From: Plazaster borealis | Lineage: Eukaryota; Echinodermata; Asteroidea; Forcipulatida; Labidiasteridae | Length of the DNA: 64,000 bases | Direction: 5' to 3' | NCBI GenBank assembly: GCA_021014325.1 | Contig: CM037471.1 | Span: 20,666,818-20,730,817 of the forward strand | Shown: positions 23,459-38,400 of the stretch, piece after piece | Position numbering within the stretch: position 1 is the first letter of the stretch | How the letters are laid out: every line of letters begins with the position of its first letter | Made by a program: the position numbers and the translations under genes | The notes under the pieces: generated by a model | What the model was told of the DNA's origin: nothing | The model's input: only the letters and a program-made list of their open reading frames with translations | The model's database searches: none

Positions 23459-26400
23459 CAGGAGGAAGATTTTATTGCAATTTTAGAAATGTGTTCAGAT
23501 GCTACCCTAGGTTTTAGTGTAATTAAATTATTTCTGTACCCGAGTATTGGTTGGCTTTTATAAACATCAGCTTTGTTCCCACAAGCTGATTCAGTATGAA
23601 AATTGGCGGGTTATTTGTTTTGTTTAATCAAAACATCTTTTGCAAGCTAAAAAACCTTCGGGGAAATGGGAGAGGGGCAAGTCTTGTTTCCATTTAAACC
23701 CAATGGAATTATGATTCATTTTTATGAAATTAATTCTGTTTTATTGATTCAAACTCCCAGCCGTGAGGAATTTACAAAATGCTCTTCATTATTAGTCTGG
23801 TACAGTGGCAGATGGCTGCCTATTATTATGCTACCGCAGTTTTTGTATTTTATGATGAAGAAACTTAAAAGCCAAATGGCATTTTAGTTCCAGTGCCCAG
23901 TCCTCGGATTGATTGATTGATTTAAGAAAACTCCTCTTTGGTTTTCACAGTTGCCATAGTAACGTGTATTATGACATAGCATCTTGTTCAGCAATAATCT
24001 AATTATGGAATTGAGCCGTGATTTTCTGTATTGTAGGAGCAGACTCTCAGATATTTAACATGCTGCTGTAGACTCAGCTAAGCAAAGTGCAGGCTCTTGC
24101 TAAGCAAACTTCGGACTATCTTAAGCAATCTATTAACTATGTTAAACAAGGTCCAGATACTGCTAACAAGATACTGTAAGCAAGCTGCAGACTCTGCTTG
24201 GCAAGCGTAGATTCTGCTTAGAATGCTGCAGACTCTTCTAAGCAAGCTGCAGACAAACTGCCGAAAGCAATGTGCAGACTCTGCCCAGACTCTGCTAAGC
24301 AAGATTCAGACTCCGCTGAGCAAAATTCAGATGCAGCTTAGCAATTTGCAAGGTGAACCTGCATTCTTACCATACCAGCACAAATCGGTAATTGTAGTAC
24401 ATGGAGTAATGACATATGATCCATATATGTGGTTATTATATTACGTTCATGCCTGTCAGCACCTTGTTAAACATCACACCTGAAGACCAAGCAAATGTTC
24501 CCCTGCTCTAAAGGCAACACCAATGATACTACCAAGCAGTGTTTAAAGGGAGATGTTAAGGATAGAATTAGACTCTGGTCATGATGCTGTACTTTTTCTT
24601 CCAAATTCCAAACTGGTGGAATTGAGCAAGGAGGCTTGATGGGCTCAATAGTGTGCCTCGTTATTGGAATAATAAAAATTAATCAGTATACATCCCTTTA
24701 AATGTATTCATATTTAGTGTATATGAATTTACATCCAGACAAACCGATAATGAATTTTTTTTCTTCAGTAATTCGTTATTCAATAGTCAGTTTACCTCCG
24801 GGCTGTTCAGGATGGGGAAATGATGCACAGCGGCTACCAATCAAAACCGCATTCCTTTCCATACAAGCTGTCAGGCAACCAGGGAAGTCAACAAATGCTC
24901 AAATTTCTGCCTGGTATTTTATTAGCATGTTCTATCTTACAAGAAAATCTGTCCGTCGGACAGAACCGAAGAAGATTGCTGTGTTTTCCCCTCAAGCATA
25001 AAAAAGGGAATATTATACAATTCTGTATCTCATTTTTTTCCTCAAAAATTTTGTTGTTTAAGCCATTACTACAAATTTATATACCTAGAATCTTTCTCTG
25101 CAGAAAACCCCCAAGTTTTTTATTTACTGTTTACACTTGTTTCTTATATTTTCCGCTTTTACCTAAGACCATAGTTTGGTCAGGGTTACAAAAAGATGAT
25201 ATTTTTCTACCTTACATTCAGCCAGGAACTTCTGACATCAGATTCTCACAAAATATTTAATCCTAGGGAGACAGAAGGTAAAAAAAAAGCAAACAGTTCA
25301 TTCACAATAATAGAAAGCATTTATCATGCACCATCGATCTAGTCCACTTTTTCTAAGGCACATGTCTGTATGTTTATAAGACAGTGAGTATGCAAGTTTT
25401 TGTAATTATGAGACCCATATTTATAGTACCTTGTAAGGCAGGCGTGTGATTTCTCAGGATTTTTCCTGATTTCAGGATTTTCTCAAAACTTGAGCCTTCT
25501 TGAAAGAAGTAAAGTCGTCACCAAAGGGAGTAAAGAAATAGTCCACATTGTGTCCGAATCTGTAGTTTTGTATTTCTGGTAAAAAAACAGAGTCTGTAAA
25601 GCTCCTGAATTGTTAACATCTAGAAGGTTCTTGGTCTAAAATAAGGGGGAGCCCAGGTACGCAAGCTACTTTTCAAAAAATTTCACATTTGTCAAATTTC
25701 ATCCCTGGTAAGGGTTTTACAAGGTGATGCATCACGGTACGATCTAAAAGGAAATGTGAAATATAAAAAAACCACGTTGTGTTGTGTGATGCATCTTTAT
25801 TACCAAACTTACTATGGTCGGTAATTACTAATTAGCAGAAATTAATTAATCAAAAGATGTAGCAAGTTTGTTTTTGATAGCAGGAGATTTGGAACAACTA
25901 TGCTTTCAGAATCTGAACATTTTTTCACTATGATAATGAAGTTTTTGTTTCAATTTGTTCACCCAGCGGGCAAAACCAATTATTAACCAGTAAAAGGTTG
26001 TTTTTAATCAGAATTTTACCAATTTGAATGAAAAAGAAATAAGTTCAAAATTTACAGTAGTGGCCATCTCTGGACCCTGGATGTATTTTATCTTAAAGAA
26101 TAACCGCACATCGTGAATGCTAGAGACTCCCCATTACCAGATCTAACCCAATTTATGTATACCCAGCAGGTGAATGCAGTTAAAGGGGTTATGGTAGGAC
26201 ATTGGTTGACACCCCCATTCAAAAAGAAAATGTTCAAAATGTTACATAAATGTCATTTGGGTACAAAAACCAGCTATCCAGAGTGTTGTTTAAATTTGAA
26301 GGCTCTTATTTTTGAGGATAAGATAATCATCTGTCCTCCTTCCAGAAAACAAAACAAACAAACAAACAAACAAAATTGTAATCTGTTAGTCGACCTGTCA

Positions 26401-29400
26401 ACTACGACAGAGCATTCATCTCGTACAAAATATAATTTTAAAAACAACACTATGTATAGTTATAACTTTCTCATTGTTAGCGTTTATCTGTTTCTTCTGT
26501 TAAACTAAAAGATTGAAACTTTGAGGAGAATTCATGTTTTGTTCCCCTTACAAGAAAACCCCCCAAAGTACCTTCCCCTTAAGAAGGCAACACATCCCAG
26601 TGCTGGGACATCCTGCTTGCTGTATGTTAAGAATCCTCCTCCTTATTCGGACCTGGATGTACATTCCATTCAATTTGAGGTCACTCTGTGAAGACTGAGA
26701 GGTGTTTCAGAGAGGTTCTCGGCCTGGATCTATACGGGTAACTGATTCCAAGTGTTTTGGGGGTTTGTAAGAGTTTGGTTTGTAAGAGTTTCTTCTGAAG
26801 TCTTGATCGAATTGTTGGGCATTTTGTTTGGAGTTTTGCCTGGAGTTTTTTTAGGAGCTTTGTCTGGAGTTTTAACTGGAGTTTTTTCAGGAGCTTTGTC
26901 TGGAGTTTTATCTGGAGTTTTGCCGGGAGTTTTGTCAGAAGTTTTGTTGGGAGTTCTGTCGGGTGTTTTGTCAGAATTATTGTCGGGAGTTTTGTTGGGA
27001 ATTTTGTCAAGACCTTTGTCAGGAGTTAGGTTATGAGTTTTGTCAGGAATTTTGCCAGAAGTTTACTTTGTTATAGAAAAGTAAACTTGTAAAACTCACA
27101 GAAGGTAACTTTCAAACCTAATCCATCTCCCTTTTATAAACATCTGGTAAAGCACAACATAAGTTTTCAACAAAACCAACAGGATAATCTAAAATCTGAA
27201 CAGGTAAAGAGTTATGATGGATTTAATCTTTTCCTCTTTAGTTGATCTTGGGAGACAAGAGAAAACAGGAAAATGTTTATGTTTGATTTTTGTTGTTATA
27301 AAGTTCACAATGGTTTTTCCTCCAACCCCTGTCCGATATCCTATTGGAAAAAACCCAAGTGCTATAAATTCAATTTGAGATGTCACACAATCATTTGAAG
27401 AAAAAAAGCTATGATGTTGATCCATGCATCCAGTATCTCATCCCAAGTCACTTTCATCCATCACTATCTTCCAATTTACTGGACAATAATTTAATGAGGG
27501 TATTTAATTGCCGGAGAGGACAAAGATTTCATGACAATTACATGATGTCAGTCTTCATTTGTGGCCTTTGAAGTTTATGCTCCTTCAACCCTGTTCAGCT
27601 GTCATGAACCCAGGAGGGTTACAAGCTTGATACGTTTATGGCATTGATCGTGAACTCTTGCAAAATTCCTGAACAGAAAAAACAAAATAGCATGAGGTTT
27701 GAAGTGGTATTGTGGAGACAGTTTTAACATAGAGGAAGTACTTTCTCTTTGGTTTTAAGCACCTTTTGGAGAAAGCGAAAGAAAGAAAAATTGTTAAGAA
27801 GGGATTACTTACAGAAAATAAACTCAGTTTTCTTAATAAGTTATTAACCAAATGCTTTATAAAAATAAAAATAGGAAATTAGTGAAAGCTAAGAATTAAG
27901 CTGTTTTACGTTCAAAAAATCTTATAGTGTTTTGATGTGATAAGTGCATTTGACATTCACAGTTATAGTCTGTGAACCTATGACGAATCAACACAACACA
28001 CATTCAGTCCAAATCAAACATCTAGCACTTAAACAATGTTCCCAATCAGAAATAAGCATTTCTGTTTATTAAAATATCGGCCTTGTTTGATTAATTGTTG
28101 ATCCTAGCTCGCTCTCGCTCAGCTCTCCTGACAAAGCTGCCATGCATCTACTGATGAGAGATGCACTCTGTCGTTGTTAGGCTGGTACCCAGGAGGACTG
28201 GTTTCCTCATTAGGGATAGATGTGGACTGCAACCATGGTGCGAACAGTAACTCCATTGCAATGTGCGGAACATGTGCCAATAGATTGAGATTATTTATTT
28301 AATAATCTAGTAAGGTTTGCGGTAATAGTAACATCATGCAGATGAAATATCTCTCTTATGAGTTGTGATGGCTCTGAAAAGAAGCGGTGGTGTACATGGT
28401 GTTGCCGCAAACCTTAATAGATTGTATTTCCACCAAGTTTCAAATCGTACTTTTATTTAATAGTTTGTCATGAAGAAGGTTCCTGTTTAGTAACATTAGA
28501 TTTTTAAAGCTTTTTTTTTGCATAAATAATTTACAAATGGTGTTTGTATCATTGCATACAATTTTATTTTTTTTATAAATAAAAATTGTAAAAGCTTCTT
28601 GGGATTTATTTATCTTGATGGTTTGAAGAGGTGGAAAACAAAAGATGAACTTGAACCCAACAAAAAATGAATAACTAAAGTGTACGGCCTTTCCAAATGA
28701 AACCTGGTGGTATTGATAACTGAGAAGAAATTTGTATGTAAATTTAAGGCGTAAAAAGGGTGATAATATAATTTATTTGTGTGTTATATAATGTGTGTTT
28801 TCATAATAGGAAGTGACTTTTAACAAGATGTTACTTATTTCATTATAGTTATTTTTCTGACCAGCCGCTCGCACAAAAATCTTCCTTTCAGAATATTTTC
28901 AAAAACAACCTTGAAATACTTCTAACACTTCCAATCAACCACAAAATATATAATCAGGTTTAATGAGTAAAAAACCTGTCTGAATTTAAATGGCTCGTTT
29001 ATTCAACCATTTATCTTCCAGACGGCGTAGACAAGCTGTAAAACATTCCAGAATCGATACATTACAATTTGTCTCACCATTCCTCTTACGTAATTCATCT
29101 CGGACGCAAAAGTGCCCGAGAACACGCCATTGATTTCCTGGTCCACTAATTTACTGCTCCACCAAACACACACCACTTGCCTACTATTTGGAGTTGTGAT
29201 GTGAGGAATGCTAAACAAGGGAGGGCATCTGTAAAACCATTGAAGATGCCCAATGGAGTGTCTAATCATATTGTATGAGGTCAATGTAATTTTGAATGAA
29301 TAGCCCTTCAGTAGGTTTGATTGGATGTCATAGTGGATGGTTGCTCTCTACATTCTGGAATTGGATTTGAATCAGCAGTTTTAATATTTTTTTTAATTTT

Positions 29401-32400
29401 AATTTTTTTACAATGCCTTTTGTCTTTTAAACAATCCCCTTTTTGTGGTGGGTGTGTTGTTGTTGTTTATGTTTTGTTTTACTCCTAGGCCTCATTATGT
29501 ACTTCTTAGGGCTCTATGTGTTCTTGTAGGTCAATTTTAGCTGCTTTTGTATTGCATTTGTGTGTATTTTATTGTATGTATCCAGGACCCCCAGGGAGAA
29601 CAGTTCATTGATAACTTATGGGGCTACCCTGGTTAAATAAGACGAAGTAAATAAATAAATTTGATGATGATGATCTGCAATGGTAAAAGAAAAACAATTT
29701 CTCAGATTTTTCGTATATTTTTGTTACGCCATTCTGTCCAAAAAGACAATGTCTTGAATTTGTTTTGTTTTACAGTCTTTACCATCAAGACATTCCTTGT
29801 AAAAACCAAGCACTCCTTGCCAAAACTTGATTTTGCTCATCAAATATGTGCAAAAAAGAGCTTTCAAATAACACCTAATTAGGGTCTTTATATCATGCAA
29901 TATAGCATTTCTCAAGGTGTTCAGACATCACAACACTTTGATATCAAGGCTGATGTTAAATCTAAAAAAAATCTAATCATTTATTGTTTAAAGTGCACCA
30001 CATACAATTATCTCAGCACACTGTACATAGTGACAATAAAAGTTAATGTTAAAAAGTTGAACAAGAAGAGTAAAAACTTAAAGTAAACAACGACTACCAT
30101 AATAAGAACGAAACAAATGAGTTTTAACCAATGACTTAAAGGATTCATAGCTGTGGGCTGCACGAATGTTTGATGGAAGATCATTCCATACCATGGGAGC
30201 AACAACTGAGAAAGCACGGTTACCATAGTACATGTTTCCATTGTCTTCATATTTAACGTCAGTTCTCTCTTTATAAGAAGCGCCTGTTTTTTGCATGAGG
30301 CATCACATTATTCTTATTTTTAATTATGCACAATGTACGCTTTGTGAATTATATTTATATGTTTTAAGTTTAGGTCATCAGTGATTTATACGTATTTTAG
30401 CAGATTAGTAAAGCAAATCTTGTTTTGCCAAAGTAAATCATGTAGTGTATAATTGGGATTTGTTAATCCTTATGAATAAGAGCAGATTTCAAATTAAATT
30501 TAAGCCCAGTTGTTGTAAATTGTATTTAACAGTCTGAATATAGTAATGAATCCAAGTTGTCAACTTGCCTTCTGACTGTACATGTACTTCCCATTCCCAA
30601 AATGAAACAATAGCAATCATCCAATAATTTAAAGCTCGTCTAAAAGGTACTTTCTATTCCACATAAATCCATTCCCCACTCGATGCTAATTCGTTTCCCT
30701 TCTCAGAGAGAGAGAAAAACTCATATGACAAATGCATCAGCAGCCAGCGAGATGGCCTTCAGGTATTACCAACCCACTTCATGAATAATTCATGATCTAC
30801 AGGGGGGGGGGGGGTTACCCCCATTATAGCCACGCGAACTCCTACAGCTCCTGCACGTGCCATGGTGCATCCAGTCATTGTGTATACATGTCTAGTGTAG
30901 CTACTATGACTACACCAACCCGATGGTACTGCAGCATATTAGTTTCTGCACACATTGCCATCAGCCATGGACTCGGCTTATGTTCTGTTCCAGCCGTGTG
31001 CAACTTGCTGGATATATACTTTTTCGTTAGATCAATAGGTTCCACGGCCGGGAATTTTCAGCGGGTCTGTGGATTTTTTTATTTGTTGAAGTAAGACACT
31101 GGGATTTGTTTTACACCGTCAGGTATGTTTACGATGATTTCTTCAGTTTGATCTCATTCATAAAAAATTTATTGAATGCTTTTGATTGTACGGGTGCCGG
31201 GTACACAGGGACTTGACATGAATGCACAGTAATTATGATTATTAATTTATTATAATATTACTCATCTTAATGGTGTCGGTGGGAAAAAGGAATTCTCACC
31301 CTGGGTAGATTTCCATGGCATTTATTTCTGAGCATGATTTTTGGAAAATACTGTTGACATGTTTTGATAAACAAATTGTCCTTCAGCAATTTTTGAGATG
31401 TTTTGTTTTTACCGATACACTCATTCAAAGCTTCCCAATATAAATTGTGTGAAATATATATATGAAGGGGTTTGAAGATAACGTTTCTCTCAGTATTTCT
31501 TTCTGAAGTCACGTACTATTTATTTACACTGAAATGGCTTGAAATTTATGTTTCAAAGGGGAGTCAAAGCTAGGAGTCGTAACTTATATTAATTTTTATT
31601 TTTATTTTTTATATTACAGCTGAGCATACTTTTGATAACTTTGTTTATTTCTCAATAGCAGATGTAAAAAGCTAACGTGTATTGAATGCTGGCAATTTGC
31701 CAGCTCGTCATCTCTTTGCATGTCTGATAAAGGCCTGATACTTCACTACTTCACTACTTCACCAAGGCAATGGAGGCAATTGCCTCCACTGCCTTGGTGC
31801 CCCTTAAAATGTTGTAATAGAAGTTTACAGTTTCCTCATAGAGGTGCCCTCTACCGAGGAGAAGACGTCTTGGTGCTCTTGCCCTTTCAAAAATGAAGCA
31901 TCGGGCTTGATGTTTCTTCTCATTTGTTTACTATTAAGGATTGGAAGCACTTTTTTAAACCAAGGTTTTGAGAACAAGTTTGGTTAATTTCACTTTCTGT
32001 TTCCTTCACATCATCTTACTCTCTCAAAAATTAAGAAATTACAAGGATTTCATTGCCAGAGGGAGAGTGTTAAAATAATTAAACAGTCCATAATTTTTTT
32101 CACCAGAACGTTTCATCATAACACACCAAACAAACTTTCTGTTTTGTTCAGTATTTTTCTGTGAAAGACACGGTATAGATTTTGAAGAACACATGTTCAA
32201 TTCATTTGGTTCGGTCATCCAACAGTAATTTTTCTAAAAAATAAATATGTTTTTGATTTCATTTGAAAAGAAAGTAAAACAGACAAATTCTGAAAACACG
32301 TTCAAGTTCAGTGGAGCGCGAGTCATTGATATGTTTGTAAATTCTCCAGTTAAGGCGAAAGTACACTGATGGTATTTACTAGATTATCCAATTAAAAAAG

Positions 32401-35400
32401 TACGAGTCAATAAATGATACTCTAGGTTCATGGAAAAGTAACCTTGGCATCCAAATCCTTAAAAAGTACTTTCATGTGTGATTTTCAAATCGGTTGACAG
32501 TCTGCAACCTTATGACAAATTTGAGTGAACTTTTCCTTTTGAGTTTGACATTTTTACTTTAACATAACTTTCATTCGCAGCATCTGGGTGCAGTAATCTT
32601 TCTTTTTTATTGGTAGGCAAGATAGGACAGAATTAAGGCTGGAAGGAAGATTAGTCAGGCCCCCCTATAGATGCCTGAATTATGAAAAATATTTGAATAT
32701 GCAAGTAGGGAAACCAGATACCTCTTAGTAGGAAAGATCTTTCATCATGAATTATTCAAAGGGAGGTGTTTTTTGATGAAATTCTAGATAAAGTACGATG
32801 TGTGACATAAACAAGCATTATGTATGGCTGTAGATATTAATATTTCCCTTTAAGAATATATACAACCGACACCTGTAGGGGAGACTGTTCCCTAAACATT
32901 GAACAATAATAAAAATCCAGCACTTGACAGCTGTAAACAGCTTCATGCTTGCTTGAACTCAACCCAAAGAGTAAAATAAAAACCATATTTCCACGTCCAC
33001 CTGCGCATTTTTGTCCCAAGCAAAACTTCCAAAACTGCACCCTTGACCCAGAATATTGGTTCTTCATTATATTTTTTCAATTTGTAATCCATCGGTGAGT
33101 TTGGCAATATTTTTAGGTTGAATATGCTTGCTGGAAGTCACATCTGGGTGAGTTTGAAAAGCTAATCTTGTTGGTCTATTGCCTAATAGTATTTGTAGTA
33201 TTTACTTCCTACACCGATGGTATGTGACTATACATGACCCTAGTTGACAGAAGATAAGTGTGGAGAATTATTTGAAGTCATATAATGAGTGGGGAGTTAA
33301 GGGTAAAGAAGGGTGATCAAAAGTATAACAAGAATTGTCATCAACAGTAACAAGAATCGTCATAAACAGTGTCAAATGTTTTGCACTTAATATTTTGGTT
33401 TGAAGTTTCATCCCTGATATATACAGATATGAATAGTACAATGACCTTACCTTCTGTCACAGACCTCAGCGTTATTATACACTTGTTGGTATTCAGACTT
33501 TACTTTAGGGTTTAACATTTCTGCTTCATTGCCAGTAAATCCCCAATTTATTGTTCCTGGCCCCTGGGGAAAAAAGGTTTACAATACTTAGGGCGGTATC
33601 TTTTGCAGAAAAACAAGGTTTTGTGGAGGTTCAACATAAACCAGTTTCCCATCGTGATTAAAATTCCAAGATTGCAAACTTATTTCAAATTATGTAGATA
33701 TGTAATTCATTTCATGTATGGAAAAGGGTTGGCCATGTTGACATGGAAAAAAGTTTACAATACTTAGGGCAGTATCTTTTGCAGGAAAACAAGGTTTTGT
33801 GGAGGTTCAACATAAAACATTTTCCCATCGTGATTAAATTGCAAGATTGCAAACTTATTTCAAATAATCTAGATATGTAATTCCCCATGTTGACAAAATA
33901 CCGTTGATCAAAATTGTTTTTGGATGATATACTTGCTTGTTTTGTTTGTTTATTCCAAAAATGAGAAGTGCAAGATTAAGTTACTTCAGATCGTTAAATT
34001 TTTGTTTAAAGAGATTATAATTATATAATGTGTTTCTTGTGAACTCAAAGAGCAAAAACGTTTGTCATTTCACACGTCCATTCAGACATAAAAGCACTTA
34101 AATCTTAAGTGCACTTTGATAATTTCAAGTTTGTTTACCCGTTCATTTAAAGCAAGCTATTATCAGTTCTCGATTCATTAAAACAAGAATTGATTTCATG
34201 ACGTTAGCACGAGCTATACAGTTCTGACCAAAGCCCTTGGCTTTCTTCGATAGTGCAGCGTTGACAGCTCAAAGAGGCTCTCTTAAAAAACATCAAGGAT
34301 TTTCCATTCACAAAGAAGCTTTGAATTACAGCAGAATACATGGGATTACTTGTGAAGAAGGAGGATGGGACTTTGAGATCTTGACAGGATGTGGTGCCAT
34401 GCGGTTGTCAGAGGAGTACCTTTAGTGAAAGATTTCCCATGTACATGTTGTATCAGTTGCTACTCAACAAAATCATCATTTGCTGAGTGTAGGCCTAATA
34501 TTAGCAATCAGTGTGCACAAAACATATTCAGTCTAAAAATGTTGCTCTGCAAAATTGCTAGATAAAATCGTTCCCTGACATTCATTTCAATGGGCTGAAA
34601 ACATAGTCATGAACAAAACCAGCGAAAGTTGAATTGAGAAGAGTACCACAGCCTTGAAATGCTTCGTGCTTTGTTTTTTTAAATACATGTAATTATATTT
34701 TTTTCTACCCAGACAGATAATCAAGTTTGATTAAAAAATAAGTTTTGTTTTTAAGTGAAAGCATTGGACAGAAATATGTCTCAGGATGATTGCTACCGCA
34801 GATGATTATGGCAATTTATTTTGTCTGAAATTAACGACTTTGAAATGACTGTCAGTTCATATCATGAAGATCAATGCAAGGATATCATTATCGTCCATTC
34901 CCTTGCACAATTGGTAGAACCTCTGCTTTGATACATGTCTTACAATTTTTTACAATCAGAGAGGATTTCAGTCAGATATCATGTTGTGAAGTCTCTTCAG
35001 CACTGCACTATTCACCAAACGAGATGAGTTTCTATGGCAGTATTGATGTAAGCAGCTGACTCATCCTGCAATATATCACGTACAAAATATGACAGTGTGA
35101 CGGTATTGATGGATCCAGTAATTTCCCTTCCATTTAACCCTTGAAATCCAAGATGGACGTGGCACAATAGATTGGTGTACTTGATCCATACCTCTTTTCA
35201 ATGTAAACATTTTGTCTTATACTGAAATACATGCTCTCTTTTTTTTTGCTTCAGAGCGTTTTACTTCTCACAGAGACTTTCTTAAACATGAACTTGGCAT
35301 AAACATTGAGCATTATAATCTTGTACGCACCATTCTATACAGAAAAGCGGTCAAACGTTCTTGAATTACACTCTTAATAATTTGGCTATAGAATTATTTC

Positions 35401-38400
35401 GAATTTCTTACTCTATATGTCGTCTTTAATCTGGAACTTGGATTAAACATAGTAGCCACATACAAACATTGATTGATTCCACAAATGGTTTTCACTTGCT
35501 TTTATTTCTTCGGAGTAATTTAGTCTGAACAACGCCATTTTGTTTATTTTATTTTGTCCTTCTGAACAACGCCATTTTGTTTATTTTAATTTTTCCCACC
35601 AGTAAACACAGTACTCTAAATGGAGAGTCCGTTTATTATGAACTGGCATCCCAGAAATCTCATTCATTCGTTCGCCGTAGAAGCTGTCAAACCTTCTGTG
35701 ATTTGTGTTCGTTGAAGGTATAACTCAATCATCTTGGGCCGTTTTACCTCCCGTCCAATCGGAGAGAATTGAGCGTGTCATCTTGTGCCGTTACTCAGTC
35801 AATTCCTCCCTCCATTCATGAGGACCTTATTTCAGATCAAGAATACATCGTCCGGAATCAAATTACTTTTATTAGGAGACAAAGTACAGCCCGATGGTTT
35901 GTTTCTCCCTGTGCAACTTTGACAGGTCAACTCCGTCCTAGATCGAAAACGTGTACTACAAAAACCGTTGGCTGTTTACATTGGAGCATTGAGGATTAAT
36001 TGGGAAGAACACTGCTTAGTATATGAGTATAAAAACAATACATTTGTGTTTTTAAAAAAATGGGCCTGGCAACTTTTTATTTTAGCCTGAGATTGTTTAG
36101 ATAAATTTGATTTGTTGAGTTGAATTTTTTCAGAGCTTCATTTGTAATATGTAAGAAGACATTTAATTCAATGTAACATTCATTTCCACTACTTGCAATT
36201 AGTATAACATCTTAAGGAAAATACTTAGACTGGAGACAAAATCCAAAAAGCAAGGCTTGTGGTGGATATTCCTTGAAAGAAAATTCAACAGCAAAACAGA
36301 ACACAAACAAAACTATATACACCTTAACAATAAATAGTGCGTGGACAAAACTACATTGTAGGGCAGGCCTAAGTGAAATTATATTTTGTACAAGCAGACT
36401 GGAAACATGAACATATTTTCCTGAAGCATGTAATACGAAATTTAAGATAAAATTCATACACTTGGATGGCTGCTACTAATAACAAGAGTCAGACAAACAA
36501 ACAAAGTTTTAATCAAATTATTTTTCTCAATTATTGGAAAATTCAACGCAGGTGTTTTGTGCAGCAATGGGATGGTTCGCTTCTCTCTTTCTTTCTCTCC
36601 GATATTAATTGCCGAGAGGATATTTAGATACAGTTAGCTTGAGTTGGCAACACTTTATATATCGAGCTAAACGTACATCCATCCGTACAATCTAGAGAAA
36701 GTAGCCCTCGGATGGTTACGTACATCCATCCGTACAATCTGAAGAAACTAACCCTCAGATGGTTTGCCGGAGCATTGGTTAATTACAATTTCACCCTGCG
36801 ACACCATGGTCTCTCTCTTGCTCTCTCTACTCCTCAGCGGGACAGGCACGATATGAATAGCAAATTTTAACCTCTCACATCAATCATGTATTTTGTTGCT
36901 TCCCTTTGTGACACCTTAAGGCAGGGATCCTGCTTATGTATGCTCCCCCACTGTCAAGGTTACTGTATGTTCAGCTTGTCTCCCTGATAGAAGGTGTAAA
37001 GTGTCCTCTGATATTAATATTGTTACTTTAAAGGGATTGTATACGTTTGGTAATTGGAACCCACTGTTTTTTTTTCCCAATCCTATATAGGCCTAGTTGT
37101 AGATATATACCATAAAACTAACCTGTGAAAAATTTCATTTCAAAAGGTGGTAGCGTTTTTGAGATATTGCCGGAAATCAGGAGTGGTTATGTCCACGCAG
37201 GAAGAATAATCTGCAATTGGAATACACAATCTGAGAAACGTTACTGCAGTAACGCTTCTAAGATTATCTTTTTCCCCCCTTTTTTTGGGGGGGGGATAAA
37301 AAGTGATGTATTTTTCTATAACCGCAGTACTTCGAAGTGCAAAGTTTCTCAAAATGCATTATACTATCCAAAGCTGCTGTACTTCTTACCAAGTAAGTTC
37401 TTATTGCCATTAATTTTCAGACTCATTACCAAATATATACAGACCCTTGAACAGAGATGTTTAAAATGTTGGGTTTTAAAGGCGTGTTAATGTACACCAT
37501 TGGGATTAATGCAATAGGACAGCATTGATAATCGTCAAAGACCAGTATGAGCACTTTGTGTGGCCCAACATTTACATTGAATAAACAAACCTGTGAAAGT
37601 TTAAGCTCAATCGGTCATCGGAGTTACATTCACAAAAATAGTGAAAAACCCCATCATATGTTTTCATATGGACTTGCCAGATCAAAACTAATTGTTTTGT
37701 TCGTTTTTTAAAGACTAAAGTATTTCAAGCAAACAACAAATTAAGGGAAGTTTTCCACTATGACCATCTTCCATCTTGAACGTTTGTATTTGCAATCTTA
37801 CCACTGTTGTGCACATCCTATTTCAATAGCGTAACTTTTAAGATTGAAATTCTCTTCACACAAAAACTTGTCCCTAATCCATGAAATAGTTTATGATGAT
37901 GCTTTTAATTTGTGTTTGTTTAAATAAGTTCCTCATTTTAATCAACAGTATCTTTATGTATTCCTAAGTCTTGTACCAGTGACAATGAAACTTATTTGTT
38001 GCAAAATTTGCTTCCTCCTTTAAAAGCTGTACGTACTCTCAAGGCAAATGCCTGAAGTCTTGTACTTCTTAAATTACTCAAGAGGGGTGAAAGTGCTATT
38101 TTTGTAATCAAATCTGACAAGCATTTTTGCTTTTTGAGTTGTGTAGCAAAATAACTGAATGTTAGATAAAAACGTGTATGGAGTAGATTATTCCTCGTTG
38201 CGGACTTCATGAGATAAATAGATTGATAAATTGAAAGTGAAGTTTTATTATAGATAGATTTATCATTTTTGTTGATGAAGGAATCATCATGACTATGGTT
38301 ATTATTATGATTATTAAAGTTATTAAAATGACCAGAAAGCAACATACGGGTAGAGAATATGAAAAATATAAAAAATGAGATGTAGCTTCAATATTTATCA

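Noticed and set aside
26113..26508. 131-codon + strand ORF
   Set aside because: Contains an (AAAC)n run and low-complexity sequence; no domain or codon signal.
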